From contig CAYJII010000024.1 of the NCBI GenBank assembly GCA_964370225.1, forward strand, positions 1 through 38,194: DNA of 38,194 bases, read 5' to 3'. Of the stretch, positions 18,262 to 25,719 are shown in pieces. A program made the translations under genes and the position numbers. The notes below the pieces were generated by a model. That model was not told the origin of the DNA, ran no database searches, and saw only the letters and a list, made by a program, of their open reading frames with translations. This stretch comes from CAYJII01 sp964370225 (GTDB taxonomy: Bacteria > Bacillota > Clostridia > Oscillospirales > Ruminococcaceae). Positions within the stretch are counted from its first letter, which is position 1. Each line of letters opens with the position of its first letter.

Positions 18262-18270
18262 ATTATATCA
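18262..18270 (-). promoter_or_regulatory. Extended -10 promoter element for tig
   Basis: On the minus strand TGATATAAT matches the extended TGnTATAAT -10 box. No good -35 hexamer is found at 17 bases, consistent with an extended -10 class promoter. A start point about 40 bases before the tig ATG would follow. Confidence 0.55.
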
Positions 18271-18323
18271 CACTCGCTTTGTAAAAATCCAGTAATTTTT
18301 TGTGATTTTACAAAAATTTAATT

Positions 18324-19010
18324 TTACAACACCTTCTGCGGTGTAAACTGTACAAAATCACAAGAAACCAGGTGAAAATTTATGCCATTTCTCTCTCCAT
18401 TGATAGCATAATCACAGGATCTCCCGTGAATATGCCCATAATAGCACTCTTTTACACCATAATCCCACAGCACTTGTAGTATTTCGTAGCACTCCTCGTT
18501 ACCATAAACAGGCGGGTAATGCAAAAATGCAATCGGGGGTTTCCCACTAGCTTTTCCATGCTCAAGCGAAAGTTTCAGTCTGCCTGCTTCGCGGTTTAGC
18601 ACTTTTTTATCGGGATTTTCGCCCTTTTCGTTTATCCAACCCCTTGTGCCACAGAGCACATAGTCTCCGTACTCAAATGAGTTGTTAAACAAAATTTGTA
18701 TGCTATCAAAACCGTTTTCTTCAATAAACTTATCCACTTTTGTTTTTGTAGTGAACCAATAATCATGGTTTCCTTTTAATATTATCTTTTTGCCTTTTAG
18801 ATTGTGGATAAATTTAAAATCTTCATACAATTCGTTTAAATCCATCGCCCATGAAATATCCCCAACAATAACTACTGTGTCATCATCATCGACTAAATAA
18901 TCCCATGTATCTTTTAGCAAATTAACATGATTATCCCAACCTTTAAATATATCCATCGGTTTATCCGTGCTAAATGATAAATGTAAATCTCCAATTGTGT
19001 ACAAACTCAA
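18324..19010 (-). CDS. Calcineurin-like metallophosphoesterase
   Basis: A binuclear metal phosphoesterase of about 228 residues. The metal-ligand motifs occur in canonical order: GDLHLS near the N-terminus, VGDISWAMDL, KGNHDYW and YYGHIHG near the C-terminus. The natural substrate (protein, nucleotide or other phosphoester) is not readable. The start is set at a TTG codon at 19010 because AGAGGTGGG lies seven bases upstream; the reading frame extends 14 codons further but only through sequence that includes this ribosome binding site. The protein has no signal peptide, so it should be cytoplasmic. It is a single gene upstream of tig on the same strand; no convincing terminator separates them. 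Confidence 0.93.
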   Translation of the reverse strand: MSLYTIGDLHLSFSTDKPMDIFKGWDNHVNLLKDTWDYLVDDDDTVVIVGDISWAMDLNELYEDFKFIHNLKGKKIILKGNHDYWFTTKTKVDKFIEENGFDSIQILFNNSFEYGDYVLCGTRGWINEKGENPDKKVLNREAGRLKLSLEHGKASGKPPIAFLHYPPVYGNEECYEILQVLWDYGVKECYYGHIHGRSCDYAINGERNGINFHLVSCDFVQFTPQKVL

Positions 19011-19083
19011 AACTATCCCACCTCTTTTGAAAAAATTACCTCTAAAAATCAATCATATTTTTAAGCTTTGTGCTCATAATAAT

Positions 19084-19108
19084 ATTGTACTCAACATTAG
19101 AGTACAAT
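19084..19108. repeat. Perfect 9-bp inverted repeat upstream of the DUF1540 gene
   Basis: ATTGTACTC at 19084-19092 and GAGTACAAT at 19100-19108 are separated by seven bases. The repeat ends about 20 bases before the DUF1540 start, in the divergent gap with the phosphoesterase gene. It could be an operator for either gene or a leader hairpin; no T run follows, so a terminator is unlikely. Confidence 0.6.
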
Positions 19109-19127
19109 TCAAATGGGGGTGAATCCA

Positions 19128-19301
19128 ATGTATGGCTTTAGCGAGCAAAATACCATAAGCGGTATCAAATGTGATGTGACAAACTGTATTCACAATAACA
19201 AAGATTGTGGCTGTACAGCTAAAAACATCACCGTCGGACCTAGCTTTGCTAATTCCTCGAGTGACACTGTCTGTCAGTCCTTCGTTCCAAAAAGCAAATA
19301 A
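19128..19301 (+). CDS. DUF1540 domain protein, 57 residues
   Basis: DUF1540 proteins are small cysteine-rich, probably metal-binding proteins frequent in Clostridia and often linked to sporulation or dormancy; their function is unknown. Here the core runs IKCDVTNCIHN...DCGCTAKNITVG...DTVCQSFVP, with the spaced cysteines of the family (CDVxNC, CxCTA, TxCxSF). The ATG at 19128 is chosen over one 15 bases earlier because GGGGGTG lies six bases upstream of it and would be inside the longer frame. It is a lone plus-strand gene divergent from the phosphoesterase gene and convergent with thrC. Length and domain are complete. Confidence 0.88.
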   Translation: MYGFSEQNTISGIKCDVTNCIHNNKDCGCTAKNITVGPSFANSSSDTVCQSFVPKSK

Positions 19302-19419
19302 CATTTTACCCTAATTTATCGAGCTAAAACAAATTTTGGCTCACCTTATTCTTGTTGCAAGCATTTATACTATGGGACTTCCACATTAAATGCATCAATT
19401 ACAACAAAAATAAATTTTA

Positions 19420-19460
19420 GTTAATACCTTTGCGATAAAGCAAAGGTATTAACATTTTTT
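19420..19460. terminator. Strong bidirectional terminator between the DUF1540 gene and thrC
   Basis: A perfect 14-bp stem pairs GTTAATACCTTTGC (19420-19433) with GCAAAGGTATTAAC (19440-19453) around GATAAA, followed by ATTTTTT on the plus strand and an AT-rich flank on the other side. It lies right after the thrC stop on the minus strand. Between it and the DUF1540 stop there is only a weaker 9-bp hairpin (19321-19342, GAGCTAAAA/TTTTGGCTC) and no gene. Confidence 0.9.
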
Positions 19461-19462
19461 CG

Positions 19463-20953
19463 CTATATATTAAACATTTCAAAAACTGCTTTATCCATAT
19501 CTGCTTTATCAATACTTTTTGTGAAGCGAACTGTTTTATCTTTAAGATTTGTAAGCTCTTGCGGTGGTGCAAGCTTTGTTATATTAAACAAAGCGTCTAC
19601 TTGCGCATACTCGTCTGCTGGGATTTCATCTGTGAGTGCAGACAATACATCCGCTGTGAATTTATATGGATTTGCAGTTGATACTACTAATGTTTTAGTC
19701 TCATCTCCACTTAAGCTTTTGTACTCCTCATACACATTAAGCGCAACAGCTGTATGTGTATCAAGCAAATATGAGTACTCTGAAAAAGTTTTGCTGATTT
19801 GAGTTTTTGTACTATCGTCATCACAAAAACCACCAACAAAATCCTCACTTAGCTTAGCTTTTACTTTATCGGAAATTTCGTATTTCCCATTATCGCTAAG
19901 TTTATTAAACCAATCGCTAATTATAGTATCGTCCCTGTCAGTCAGTTCATACAATAATCTCTCTAAATTAGATGATACCAAAATATCCATCGAAGGAGAT
20001 ATTGTTGCAGAAAACTCACGGTTTTTATCGTAAATACCAGTGTTTATAAAGTCAGTTAGAACCTTATTTTTATTTGATGCACATATTAGCTTATTAAATG
20101 GCATTCCCATTTGTTTTGCGTAATACGCAGCTAAAATATTACCAAAATTCCCAGTAGGCACGCAAATATTAATCCCGTCACCCATTTTAATTTCTTCGTT
20201 TTTAACCATATCGCAATATGCACTTACATAATACACGACTTGCGGCAATAATCTACCCCAGTTAATAGAATTCGCCGAAGAAAACATCATCTTGTTTTCT
20301 TCTAATTTATTTTGTATACTCTCATCTGTAAAAATATTTTTTACACCTGTTTGCGCATCGTCAAAATTTCCTTTAATCGCACAAACATAAACATTTTCAC
20401 CCTCTTGAGTGGTCATTTGACGCTTTTGCATTGCACTAACACCATTTTCAGGATAGAACACTAAAATTTCTGTTCCCTCAACGTCTTTAAAGCCCTCAAG
20501 TGCAGCTTTTCCTGTGTCACCGCTAGTAGCAACTAAAATGATGATTTTTTTATCATTCACTTCTTTTTTTGCGCTGACTGTTAGTAGATACGGTAGAATT
20601 TGTAATGCCATATCCTTAAATGCACATGTTTTCCCATGCCACAACTCCAACATATATGTATCATTCCCAAGCTTTGACATCTCATAAATATTCTCGCTTG
20701 CAAATTTTTTGTCGTTATATGCATTTTCTACACAATGCGCGATTTCGTCTTCTGTAAAATCCGTCAGAAATTTTGAAAAAACAAATTTAGCTCTCTCAAC
20801 ATACGATTTATCCACTAAAAAATCCAAATCGCTTTGTGAAAGCTTAGGCAAATTTTGCGGTACAAATAATCCACCGTCTTCGCTAATCCCCAAAGTTATC
20901 GCCTTTGCTGAACTGATTTTAATTTCACTGTTTCTAGTGCTCTGATATAACAT
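19463..20953 (-). CDS. thrC: Threonine synthase
   Basis: Threonine synthase converts O-phospho-L-homoserine to L-threonine with pyridoxal phosphate. The 496 residues fit the longer class of the enzyme. Visible features are the N-terminal TLGISEDGGLFVPQNLP motif, the PLP lysine near residue 113 in HGKTCAFKDMALQ, the cofactor-binding VATSGDTGKAALEGF, and PTGNFGNILAAYYAKQMG. The ATG follows CGGAGAGAGAAG. It is 24 bases downstream of the rnhB-yraN fusion gene and is the last gene of the lepB-rbgA-rnhB-thrC string, ending at a strong terminator. No other threonine-pathway gene is nearby, so its placement here is probably incidental. Confidence 0.97.
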   Translation of the reverse strand: MLYQSTRNSEIKISSAKAITLGISEDGGLFVPQNLPKLSQSDLDFLVDKSYVERAKFVFSKFLTDFTEDEIAHCVENAYNDKKFASENIYEMSKLGNDTYMLELWHGKTCAFKDMALQILPYLLTVSAKKEVNDKKIIILVATSGDTGKAALEGFKDVEGTEILVFYPENGVSAMQKRQMTTQEGENVYVCAIKGNFDDAQTGVKNIFTDESIQNKLEENKMMFSSANSINWGRLLPQVVYYVSAYCDMVKNEEIKMGDGINICVPTGNFGNILAAYYAKQMGMPFNKLICASNKNKVLTDFINTGIYDKNREFSATISPSMDILVSSNLERLLYELTDRDDTIISDWFNKLSDNGKYEISDKVKAKLSEDFVGGFCDDDSTKTQISKTFSEYSYLLDTHTAVALNVYEEYKSLSGDETKTLVVSTANPYKFTADVLSALTDEIPADEYAQVDALFNITKLAPPQELTNLKDKTVRFTKSIDKADMDKAVFEMFNI

Positions 20954-20977
20954 CTTCTCTCTCCGTTTCTTTTATAA

Positions 20978-21949
20978 TTAATATTTTGCGCAAAACGCAT
21001 TTTCTATATAATCCACCGATAAATTTGTCCCATTTTTCTCAACACAGGACACATCAAATCTTGGTTGTAAATCTATATCATTCTCTTCTATATATTGAAG
21101 CGCAGATTTCATAATTTTATTTTGCTTCGTACTCCCCACAGAATACTCGCTTTTCACCATCGCGTTTTTTCTTCTCGTTTTCACTTCAATAAATGCGATA
21201 ATGCCACCTTTTTTTGCGATAATGTCAATCTCCCCATGCGTACAGATATAGTTTCGCTCAAGGATATCGTACCCGCTCTCAATCAGTTGATTTGCAGTAG
21301 CATTTTCACCATCATCACCAACTTTTCGTTTTGCAGTTGGTTTGATTTCACCTAACTTTTGTGCATAATACTTCTTTAAAAAGCTAGTTCTGTGCACATC
21401 CGCCTGTCCGTATTTATCAAGCATCTCATAATGAAGTTTCGTGCCATAGCCTTTGTGCTTTTCAAATGCATATTGTGGATAATCCACCGCTACTTGCGCC
21501 ATATACCTATCCCTTGATACTTTTGCTAGTATTGACGCTGCCGCAATGCTCGCACTTTTCGAGTCACCTTTAACCACACATTTTGTATGCACTGAAAGCT
21601 CGGGGTTTTTGTTCCCGTCAATAAGCGCCATGTTCGGTTTTATCTTTAACCCTTCGACAGCTCGTTTCATCGCAATAAAAGTTGCATTTAGTATGTTATG
21701 CTCATCAATTTCAGCCACTGTCGCTGTAGCGATATGGTAAGCGCTTGCAATTTTAATTATCTCCTCAAACAAGGCTTCACGCTTCTTTTCGCTCAACTTT
21801 TTTGAATCATCAAGACCTTCTATAACAACATCCTTAGGCAGAATTACTGCAGCAGCATATACATCCCCTGCAAGCGGTCCACGCCCAGCTTCATCAACTC
21901 CACACAATAGTTCACATTCAAAGCTATTATCAAACTCAAACAGATTCAT
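20978..21949 (-). CDS. rnhB: Fusion protein: ribonuclease HII + YraN/UPF0102 endonuclease-like domain
   Basis: Residues 1 to about 200 are RNase HII, which nicks RNA-DNA hybrids and single ribonucleotides in DNA. Catalytic acids are seen at Asp19-Glu20 (GVDEAGRGPLAG), Asp111 (LIDGN) and Asp129 (VKGDSKSASIAAASI). After a short lysine-rich link the YraN domain runs from about 210 to 323, with GDDGENATANQLIESGYDIL, ERNY, HGEIDIIAKK and FIEVKTRRK, the E/D-x-E-x-K layout of a restriction-like nuclease fold. RNase HII alone is about 200-260 residues, so 323 is long because of the second domain. The two genes are adjacent in many bacteria; here they share one frame without a stop. The start overlaps rbgA by 14 bases, with CGGAG ten bases upstream. 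Confidence 0.95.
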   Translation of the reverse strand: MNLFEFDNSFECELLCGVDEAGRGPLAGDVYAAAVILPKDVVIEGLDDSKKLSEKKREALFEEIIKIASAYHIATATVAEIDEHNILNATFIAMKRAVEGLKIKPNMALIDGNKNPELSVHTKCVVKGDSKSASIAAASILAKVSRDRYMAQVAVDYPQYAFEKHKGYGTKLHYEMLDKYGQADVHRTSFLKKYYAQKLGEIKPTAKRKVGDDGENATANQLIESGYDILERNYICTHGEIDIIAKKGGIIAFIEVKTRRKNAMVKSEYSVGSTKQNKIMKSALQYIEENDIDLQPRFDVSCVEKNGTNLSVDYIENAFCAKY

Positions 21950-22832
21950 CTTCTACTAACTCCGTCGTAATTTCTCCTGGTAAATCGAATGATATCTTCC
22001 CTAATTTACTGCTACGATATTCGTCAAGCACCATGATAGCCGCTCTTTCTGTGTTAATTTCGCCACCTGAAATGAGCATCCCTCTTTTACGCCCTACTGC
22101 CTCAAGCAATTCGTAATCCCCAAGCTCCATAAAATTATCAATTTTAAAGCGCTCTGTCAAAGATTTAGCATAATTTTTTCTCAACGATGACAAAAGTCTC
22201 ATAGCCAACAACTCAATATCGATAACGTCATCTTTTACCGCTCCAGTAAAAGCAAGTCTCTCAGCTACTATCGGATCTTCAAACTTAGGCCATAAAACTC
22301 CCGGCATGTCCAAAAGCTCCATTTTATCTGAAATACTCACCCATTGTCTACCTCTTGTAACCCCTGGTCTATCCTCAACTTTTGCTTTTTTATGCCCAGC
22401 TACTCTGTTTATAAACGAGCTTTTTCCCACATTAGGAATTCCGACAACCATTATCTTTAGTGTTTTTCCAACCATGCCTTTATTTTGGCGTCTTTCTATA
22501 AGATCTGCCAAAACAGTATTAACCAGTGGAACAAATTTATTGAGTCCTTTGCCACTCTTACAGTCGCATGCAATCGCATGTATTCCGTTGTTTTTATAAT
22601 GTTCAAGCCACATATTAGTGATATTATTATCTGCCATATCTGCTTTGTTTAGCATAATAATTCTAGGCTTATTTATAATCCATTTGTCCAGCTCAGGATT
22701 TCTTGAGCTTTGTGGAATTCTTGCATCCGTTAGCTCTAAAACTAAATCAACAAGCTTTAAGCTCTCTGCAATCAGTCTTCTAGTTTTAGCCATATGCCCT
22801 GGGAACCACTGTATGGACGGAATTTGTATCAT
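21936..22832 (-). CDS. rbgA: Ribosome biogenesis GTPase RbgA (YlqF)
   Basis: RbgA is a circularly permuted GTPase needed for late 50S assembly in Bacillus. The motif order is permuted as expected: G4 LNKADMAD comes first, then G1 GIPNVGKSSFIN and G3 DMPGVLWP. The N-terminal IQWFPGHMAKTRR is the family hallmark. Two starts are possible: an ATG at 22832 whose sequence overlaps the lepB stop (ATGA coupling), or a TTG at 22847 with AGGAAGAG upstream. I use the ATG, which is nearer the usual N-terminus. Its position next to rnhB and downstream of lepB and rplS matches the common Firmicutes order rplS-lepB-rbgA-rnhB. Confidence 0.97.
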   Translation of the reverse strand: MIQIPSIQWFPGHMAKTRRLIAESLKLVDLVLELTDARIPQSSRNPELDKWIINKPRIIMLNKADMADNNITNMWLEHYKNNGIHAIACDCKSGKGLNKFVPLVNTVLADLIERRQNKGMVGKTLKIMVVGIPNVGKSSFINRVAGHKKAKVEDRPGVTRGRQWVSISDKMELLDMPGVLWPKFEDPIVAERLAFTGAVKDDVIDIELLAMRLLSSLRKNYAKSLTERFKIDNFMELGDYELLEAVGRKRGMLISGGEINTERAAIMVLDEYRSSKLGKISFDLPGEITTELVEDESV

Positions 22833-23401
22833 AACCTCGTTATCCAACTATTCTCTTCCTCTCCTACTAAGCCAAATCTATCAATCGGGCTTATCCTTAT
22901 CAATATTTCGCCGAAAATCTGATTTCGGTGAACTAAACCGATATCCTCAAATCTGCTGTCTTTTGAATAATTTCTATTATCACCCATCACAAAATAGTAA
23001 CCCTCAGGGATAACTAGTGGATACTCTAACCCCTTGCCTTCTCCCACATAGGTTTTCTCTGCGATATAGGGTTCATCTAACTTCTCACCATCGACGAATA
23101 CTTCGCCTGTTTCAAAGTCAAAATCTATTTCTTGACCGCCAACTGCGATAACTCTTTTTATTATCGGCGGATCGTTATCTATATTTACCACGACAATATC
23201 GCCATATTCTGGTGTGTAAAAAAGTGCGGTCGCTACTAATCTTTCTCCCTCTTCTAGGGTGGACATCATCGAGTCTCCTTGTACTTCAACTACTTTAAAT
23301 AAGTACAACAGTATACATAAAGCAATACAGCAGCTAAACAAAATTGCCTCTATCCAATCAATAAATTCATCCAGAATTTTTTTGCTTTTATTCTGCTCCA
23401 A
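22829..23401 (-). CDS. lepB: Signal peptidase I
   Basis: Type I signal peptidase removes signal peptides on the outer face of the membrane. The 190 residues contain one N-terminal transmembrane segment at about 17-38 (AILFSCCIALCILLYLF), the catalytic serine near residue 44 (GDSMMSTL), the general-base lysine near residue 82 (IKRVIAVGG) and the box YFVMGDNRNYSKDSR. The start appears to be TTG: no in-frame ATG precedes the transmembrane segment and CGGAGG lies eight bases upstream of this TTG. A terminator lies between rplS and this gene, so it either has its own promoter or depends on read-through. The stop codon overlaps the rbgA start. Confidence 0.96.
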   Translation of the reverse strand: MEQNKSKKILDEFIDWIEAILFSCCIALCILLYLFKVVEVQGDSMMSTLEEGERLVATALFYTPEYGDIVVVNIDNDPPIIKRVIAVGGQEIDFDFETGEVFVDGEKLDEPYIAEKTYVGEGKGLEYPLVIPEGYYFVMGDNRNYSKDSRFEDIGLVHRNQIFGEILIRISPIDRFGLVGEEENSWITRL

Positions 23402-23451
23402 GTCAACATCCTCCGATACAATTTAGTATGTCATTTGCTGTGATAAAAAAT

Positions 23452-23478
23452 AAAAAAAGGACAGTATAATACCGTCCT
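23452..23478 (-). terminator. Rho-independent terminator after rplS
   Basis: On the minus strand AGGACGGTA pairs with TACTGTCCT (9 bp, one G-U) around TTA, followed by TTTTTT. It starts within 20 bases of the rplS stop and separates rplS from lepB. Confidence 0.85.
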
Positions 23479-23492
23479 TTCCTACCCTAGTG

Positions 23493-23837
23493 TTAGCGCA
23501 TTTTTTGTTTAACTTTAGCAGCTTTACCAACTCTGTCGCGTAAGTAGTAAAGTTTTCCTCTACGTACTCTACCTTCTCTAACGATTTCAACTTTTTCAAC
23601 GTTAGGTGAGTGAATTGGGAATACTCTTTCGATACCACAACCGTGAGCCAAACGTCTCACTGTAAATGTTTCGTTGATACCGCCGTGTTTTTTAGCGATA
23701 ACTGTTCCTTCAAAAACCTGAACTCTTGATTTTTCGCCCTCTTTAATTCTAACGTGAACTTTTACACTGTCACCCACGCTGAATACTGGCATTGCCTCTT
23801 TAAGGCTTGATTGGTTGATTAGTTTTAATGCGTCCAT
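23493..23837 (-). CDS. rplS: 50S ribosomal protein L19
   Basis: L19 lies at the 30S-50S interface and contacts inter-subunit bridges. The 114 residues contain FSVGDSVKVHVRIKEGEKSR, the signature VFEGTVIAKKHGG, TFTVRRLAHGCGIERVFPIHSP, and the basic C-terminus RRGKLYYLRDRVGKAAKVKQ. GGAGGAAGAAA stands directly before the ATG. A strong promoter and a structured leader of about 115 bases precede it, and a terminator follows, so it can be expressed alone. It heads the rplS-lepB-rbgA-rnhB order. Confidence 0.98.
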   Translation of the reverse strand: MDALKLINQSSLKEAMPVFSVGDSVKVHVRIKEGEKSRVQVFEGTVIAKKHGGINETFTVRRLAHGCGIERVFPIHSPNVEKVEIVREGRVRRGKLYYLRDRVGKAAKVKQKMR

Positions 23838-23849
23838 TTTCTTCCTCCA

Positions 23850-23962
23850 AATTTTCAGACATTCTTACTATTATAATAGCATTGGACTGCCCGCTTTAAT
23901 ATTATTCAATATTAATCCCCATGTTTACGGACTGTTAGCCCATAAAAAGGCATATTAAATGT
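23850..23962 (-). ncRNA. Structured 5' leader of rplS (possible L19 autoregulatory leader)
   Basis: Between the rplS promoter and its ribosome binding site lies about 115 bases with folding potential: TTAATATT can pair with AATATTAA, and a GGGCTAACAGTCC / GGGCAGTCC repeat with complementary stretches flanks it. L19 leader elements are known upstream of rplS in Firmicutes; whether this matches that family was not testable by eye. Confidence 0.35.
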
Positions 23963-23968
23963 TCTTAT

Positions 23969-23997
23969 ATAATATCACAAAAATATTTTCATTGCAA
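23969..23997 (-). promoter_or_regulatory. Sigma-A promoter of rplS
   Basis: On the minus strand TTGCAA (23992-23997) and TATTAT (23969-23974) are separated by 17 bases. The start point would lie about 125 bases before the rplS ATG. It is divergent from the ilvE promoter 50 bases away. Confidence 0.75.
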
Positions 23998-24046
23998 GTA
24001 TTTTTTTACTGTTTTGACCAATTATTAATAATATCCATAAATTTAG

Positions 24047-24075
24047 TTGAAAATATTATCTTGTTTTGGTATAAT
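24047..24075 (+). promoter_or_regulatory. Sigma-A promoter of ilvE-rnhA
   Basis: TTGAAA (24047-24052), a 17-base spacer and TATAAT (24070-24075), with the predicted start about 45 bases before the ilvE ATG. TATAATTA at 24070-24077 has an inverted copy TAATTATA at 24102-24109. No T-box or leader-peptide attenuator is visible in the short leader. Confidence 0.82.
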
Positions 24076-24126
24076 TACTTGCATATAGCATAATATCACA
24101 TTAATTATAGAAAGGCAATGGTAACT

Positions 24127-25191
24127 ATGAATTTTACTACTACTTTGACCACTACCCCAAAAACAAAACCTGCTGATGAAACGCAATTAGGATTCGGAAA
24201 ACTTTTCACCGACCACATGTTTATTATGGATTGGAGCGCTGAAAACGGTTGGCATAACGCTCAAATCACGCCTTATGCACCTATCGCACTTGATCCTTCT
24301 TGCTCGTGTCTTCATTACTCACAAACTGTATTTGAAGGCTTAAAAGCATATCGCGACGCAAATGGCGATATCAGATTATTCCGCCCAGAAGAAAATTTCA
24401 AGCGTCTTAACGACTCTAATCGTCGTATGTGTATTCCTGAAATCGACGAGGCTTTCGCTTTAGGAGCGCTAAAAGCGCTAGTAAAAGCAGATAGCGAATG
24501 GGTGCCGCATACTGACGGTACTTCTCTTTACATAAGACCTTTTGTGATTGCAACTGAGCCATTTTTAGGTGTACATCCATCTACTTCTTATAAATTCATC
24601 ATAATCTTATCACCAGTTGGAGCATACTATGCTACTGGCCTAAACCCTGTTTCTATCAACGTTGAAACTAATTATGTTCGTGCAGTACGTGGTGGTACTG
24701 GTGAAGTTAAAGCTGGTGCAAACTACGCAATTTCGCTAAAAGCACAAAACGAAGCTGGTGCACAAGGATATTCACAAGTACTATGGCTTGACGGTGTTGA
24801 GCAAAAATATGTCGAAGAAGTTGGCGCGATGAACGTATTCTTTAAAATAGGCGACGAAATCGTTACTCCTGCTTTACATGGTAGCATTTTACCAGGTATC
24901 ACAAGAAAATCTTCTATAGAAATCTTAAAATCATGGGGCTTAACTGTTACTGAAAGAAGAATTTCCATCGATGAACTTGCACAAGCGTACAAAAACGGTG
25001 AGCTTCTTGAAGCTTTCGGAACTGGTACTGCTGCGGTAGTTTCCCCAATTGGCGAGCTTTGCTATGACGGTAATGTTATGAAGCTAAGCGGTGGCAAAAT
25101 TGGCGAAATATCACAAAAATTATATGATGAGCTAACTGGCATACAATGGGGCAAAATCGAAGATAAGTTCTCTTGGAGTGTAAAAATATAG
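24127..25191 (+). CDS. ilvE: Branched-chain amino acid aminotransferase
   Basis: The enzyme transfers the amino group between glutamate and the 2-oxo acids of leucine, isoleucine and valine, using pyridoxal phosphate (fold type IV). Seen are FGKLFTDHMFIMDWS, HYSQTVFEGLKAYR, the PLP lysine in NYAISLKAQNEA, the YVEEVGAMNVFF segment and GTGTAAVVSPIG near the C-terminus. Length is about 354 residues, typical. The start at 24127 (MNFTTTL) is slightly preferred to an ATG nine bases earlier: AAAGG is only two bases from the first and eleven from the second, so the call is soft. The gene is followed after three bases by rnhA, without a clear separate ribosome binding site, implying coupled translation. 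Confidence 0.96.
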   Translation: MNFTTTLTTTPKTKPADETQLGFGKLFTDHMFIMDWSAENGWHNAQITPYAPIALDPSCSCLHYSQTVFEGLKAYRDANGDIRLFRPEENFKRLNDSNRRMCIPEIDEAFALGALKALVKADSEWVPHTDGTSLYIRPFVIATEPFLGVHPSTSYKFIIILSPVGAYYATGLNPVSINVETNYVRAVRGGTGEVKAGANYAISLKAQNEAGAQGYSQVLWLDGVEQKYVEEVGAMNVFFKIGDEIVTPALHGSILPGITRKSSIEILKSWGLTVTERRISIDELAQAYKNGELLEAFGTGTAAVVSPIGELCYDGNVMKLSGGKIGEISQKLYDELTGIQWGKIEDKFSWSVKI

Positions 25192-25194
25192 TCT

Positions 25195-25632
25195 ATGAAT
25201 ACAGTTTACATATACACTGACGGCGCGTGTAGTGGCAACCCTGGTCCTGGTGGCTGGGGAACCATACTTAAATCGGGCGAGCGCGAAAAGCACCTTAGCG
25301 GCGGAGAAGCTTCCACGACTAATAACCGCATGGAGCTCACTGCTGTTATAAAAGGATTGTCCGCTTTAAAAAGGCGTTGCAAAGTTATTGTCACTAGCGA
25401 TTCCAAATATATTATCGATGCTGTGCAAAAAGGTTGGGCTTACAATTGGCGCAAAAACAATTGGATGCGCAACAAAAAGGATAAGGCGCTAAACCCCGAT
25501 TTGTGGGCGGAGCTTTTAGACTTGATTGAGATGCACGAAGTCGAGTTTATTTGGGTAAAAGGTCATGCGGGACATCCCGAAAATGAGCTTTGCGACCAAA
25601 TGGCTGTTGATGAGACAAAAAAATTTCTTTAA
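25195..25632 (+). CDS. rnhA: Ribonuclease HI
   Basis: RNase HI degrades the RNA strand of RNA-DNA hybrids (R-loops, primers). The 145 residues hold the full active site: Asp9 (YTDGACSGNPGPGG), Glu47 (NRMELTAV), Asp69 (TSDSKYI) and Asp134, with the flexible-loop His124 (KGHAGHPENE). The basic protrusion WRKNNWMRNKKD typical of the E. coli-like class is present. It begins three bases after the ilvE stop and ends just before a composite terminator/promoter. With the rnhB fusion gene at 21-22 kb, this window carries both RNase H types. Confidence 0.97.
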   Translation: MNTVYIYTDGACSGNPGPGGWGTILKSGEREKHLSGGEASTTNNRMELTAVIKGLSALKRRCKVIVTSDSKYIIDAVQKGWAYNWRKNNWMRNKKDKALNPDLWAELLDLIEMHEVEFIWVKGHAGHPENELCDQMAVDETKKFL

Positions 25633-25637
25633 AGGTA

Positions 25638-25666
25638 TTGCAATTCATTCTAAATTAGTATATAAT
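25638..25666 (+). promoter_or_regulatory. Sigma-A promoter overlapping the rnhA terminator (for the cysteine desulfurase unit)
   Basis: TTGCAA (25638-25643), a 17-base spacer and TATAAT (25661-25666). The -10 box lies in the left arm of the hairpin that terminates ilvE-rnhA, so an RNA begun near 25673 would lack that arm and should pass the T run freely. Confidence 0.65.
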
Positions 25667-25697
25667 GGGTGTATGCCCATTATATACTGTTTTTTTT
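25657..25697 (+). terminator. Rho-independent terminator after ilvE-rnhA
   Basis: A perfect 13-bp stem, AGTATATAATGGG against CCCATTATATACT with a 6-base loop, followed by G and a run of eight T. It lies 25 bases past the rnhA stop. Confidence 0.9.
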
Positions 25698-25719
25698 GTA
25701 TAAAAAAATAAAAAACAAT

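Noticed and set aside
18278..18314. Imperfect inverted repeat TTTGTAAAAATC/GATTTTACAAA between the phosphoesterase gene and tig
   Set aside because: The loop is long, one base is bulged, no T run follows on the relevant strand, and the region is AT-rich; not enough to call a terminator.
19302..19419. Possible small RNA between the DUF1540 gene and thrC, ending at the strong terminator
   Set aside because: No convincing -35/-10 pair could be found in the interval, and the terminator is already explained by the flanking genes.
12180..20820. Scattered TTATCCAC sequences resembling DnaA boxes (about 12181, 18728 and 20810)
   Set aside because: They are single, inexact and inside coding genes kilobases apart; with no dnaA or dnaN nearby this does not support a replication origin.
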